Shown: in pieces, positions 5,426 to 5,542 of the stretch
Position numbering within the stretch: the first letter of the stretch is position 1
How the letters are laid out: each line of letters begins with the position of its first letter
NCBI GenBank assembly: GCA_029776735.1
Contig: JAKOUL010000066.1
Span: 1 to 5,542 of the forward strand
Direction of reading: 5' to 3'
Origin: Dictyoglomota bacterium
GTDB taxonomy: Bacteria > Dictyoglomota > Dictyoglomia > Dictyoglomales > Dictyoglomaceae
DNA: 5,542 nucleotides
The notes under the pieces: model-generated
What the model was told of the DNA's origin: nothing
The model's database searches: none
Seen by the model: the letters and a program-made list of their open reading frames with translations, nothing else
Translations under genes and position numbers: made by a program

Positions 5426-5542
5426 CTTTTCTTACCGCCTTCAGAAGATTTAAAGCAAGAACTCTTGTGGTTATTATCCCAATACCACCTGGAACTGGCG
5501 TTATACTTTTAACCTTATTCTTTACCCTATCAAAATCCACAT
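5409..5542 (-). CDS. folD: FolD, methylenetetrahydrofolate dehydrogenase / methenyltetrahydrofolate cyclohydrolase, C-terminal end (5' end outside window)
   Basis: The minus-strand frame is open from the window edge (first full codon at 5540) to a TAA at 5411-5409 and gives the last 43 residues of FolD. FolD interconverts methylene-, methenyl- and formyl-tetrahydrofolate with NAD(P), which feeds the MetVF reductase encoded next. Seen: VDF at the start, then ITPVPGGIG, the characteristic FolD C-terminal motif, and an amphipathic tail with ALNLLKAVRK. The usual signature continues PGGVGPMT; here it reads PGGIGIIT, so the normally conserved proline is isoleucine (codon at 5477-5475). The gene overlaps metV by 17 bp in another frame. 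Too little is present to judge the active site (Lys, Asp and Gln residues lie upstream). Too short to rule out a degraded copy, but the frame is clean to the end. Confidence 0.87.
   Translation of the reverse strand, partial: VDFDRVKNKVKSITPVPGGIGIITTRVLALNLLKAVRKDETGD

Overview
The window is packed with metabolic genes and has almost no non-coding DNA. Base composition is clearly AT-rich and arginine is written mostly as AGA/AGG. Together with an archaeal-type two-subunit hydro-lyase and a MetV-MetF pair, this points to an anaerobic, probably thermophilic bacterium (Dictyoglomus or a thermophilic clostridium-like lineage would fit). That assignment is an inference from gene content and codon style, not a proven identity. 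No phage, transposon, CRISPR, rRNA or tRNA is visible.

Left half, plus strand (2-3265): one tight operon with the 3' end of a homocitrate/isopropylmalate/Re-citrate synthase-family gene, the large and small subunits of an aconitase-superfamily hydro-lyase (HacA/LeuC and HacB/LeuD type), and an iron-containing alcohol dehydrogenase. The first three genes form a 2-oxoacid chain-elongation module: acetyl-CoA condensation, then isomerisation of the hydroxy-tricarboxylate or dicarboxylate product. The synthase ends soon after the catalytic region and lacks the LeuA allosteric domain. The small subunit carries an unusual tetrapeptide (YKFK) in its substrate-recognition loop. The substrate could therefore be homocitrate, isopropylmalate or citrate, and the sequence alone does not decide between them.

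Right half, minus strand (5542 down to 3250): a second tight operon reading folD (3' end only), metV, metF, then a stand-alone left-handed beta-helix protein that keeps the acetyltransferase catalytic residues of GlmU but has no nucleotidyltransferase domain. FolD, MetV and MetF together take methenyl-/methylene-tetrahydrofolate to methyl-tetrahydrofolate, as in the methyl branch of the Wood-Ljungdahl pathway or in methionine synthesis. folD and metV overlap by 17 bp and metV and metF by 4 bp (ATGA).

The two operons meet tail to tail, and their last genes overlap by 16 bp with no visible terminator between them. Both promoters lie outside the window. I see no clearly new system. The points most worth following up are the substrate of the hydro-lyase, the GlmU-like protein in a folate operon, the altered FolD signature and the convergent overlap.
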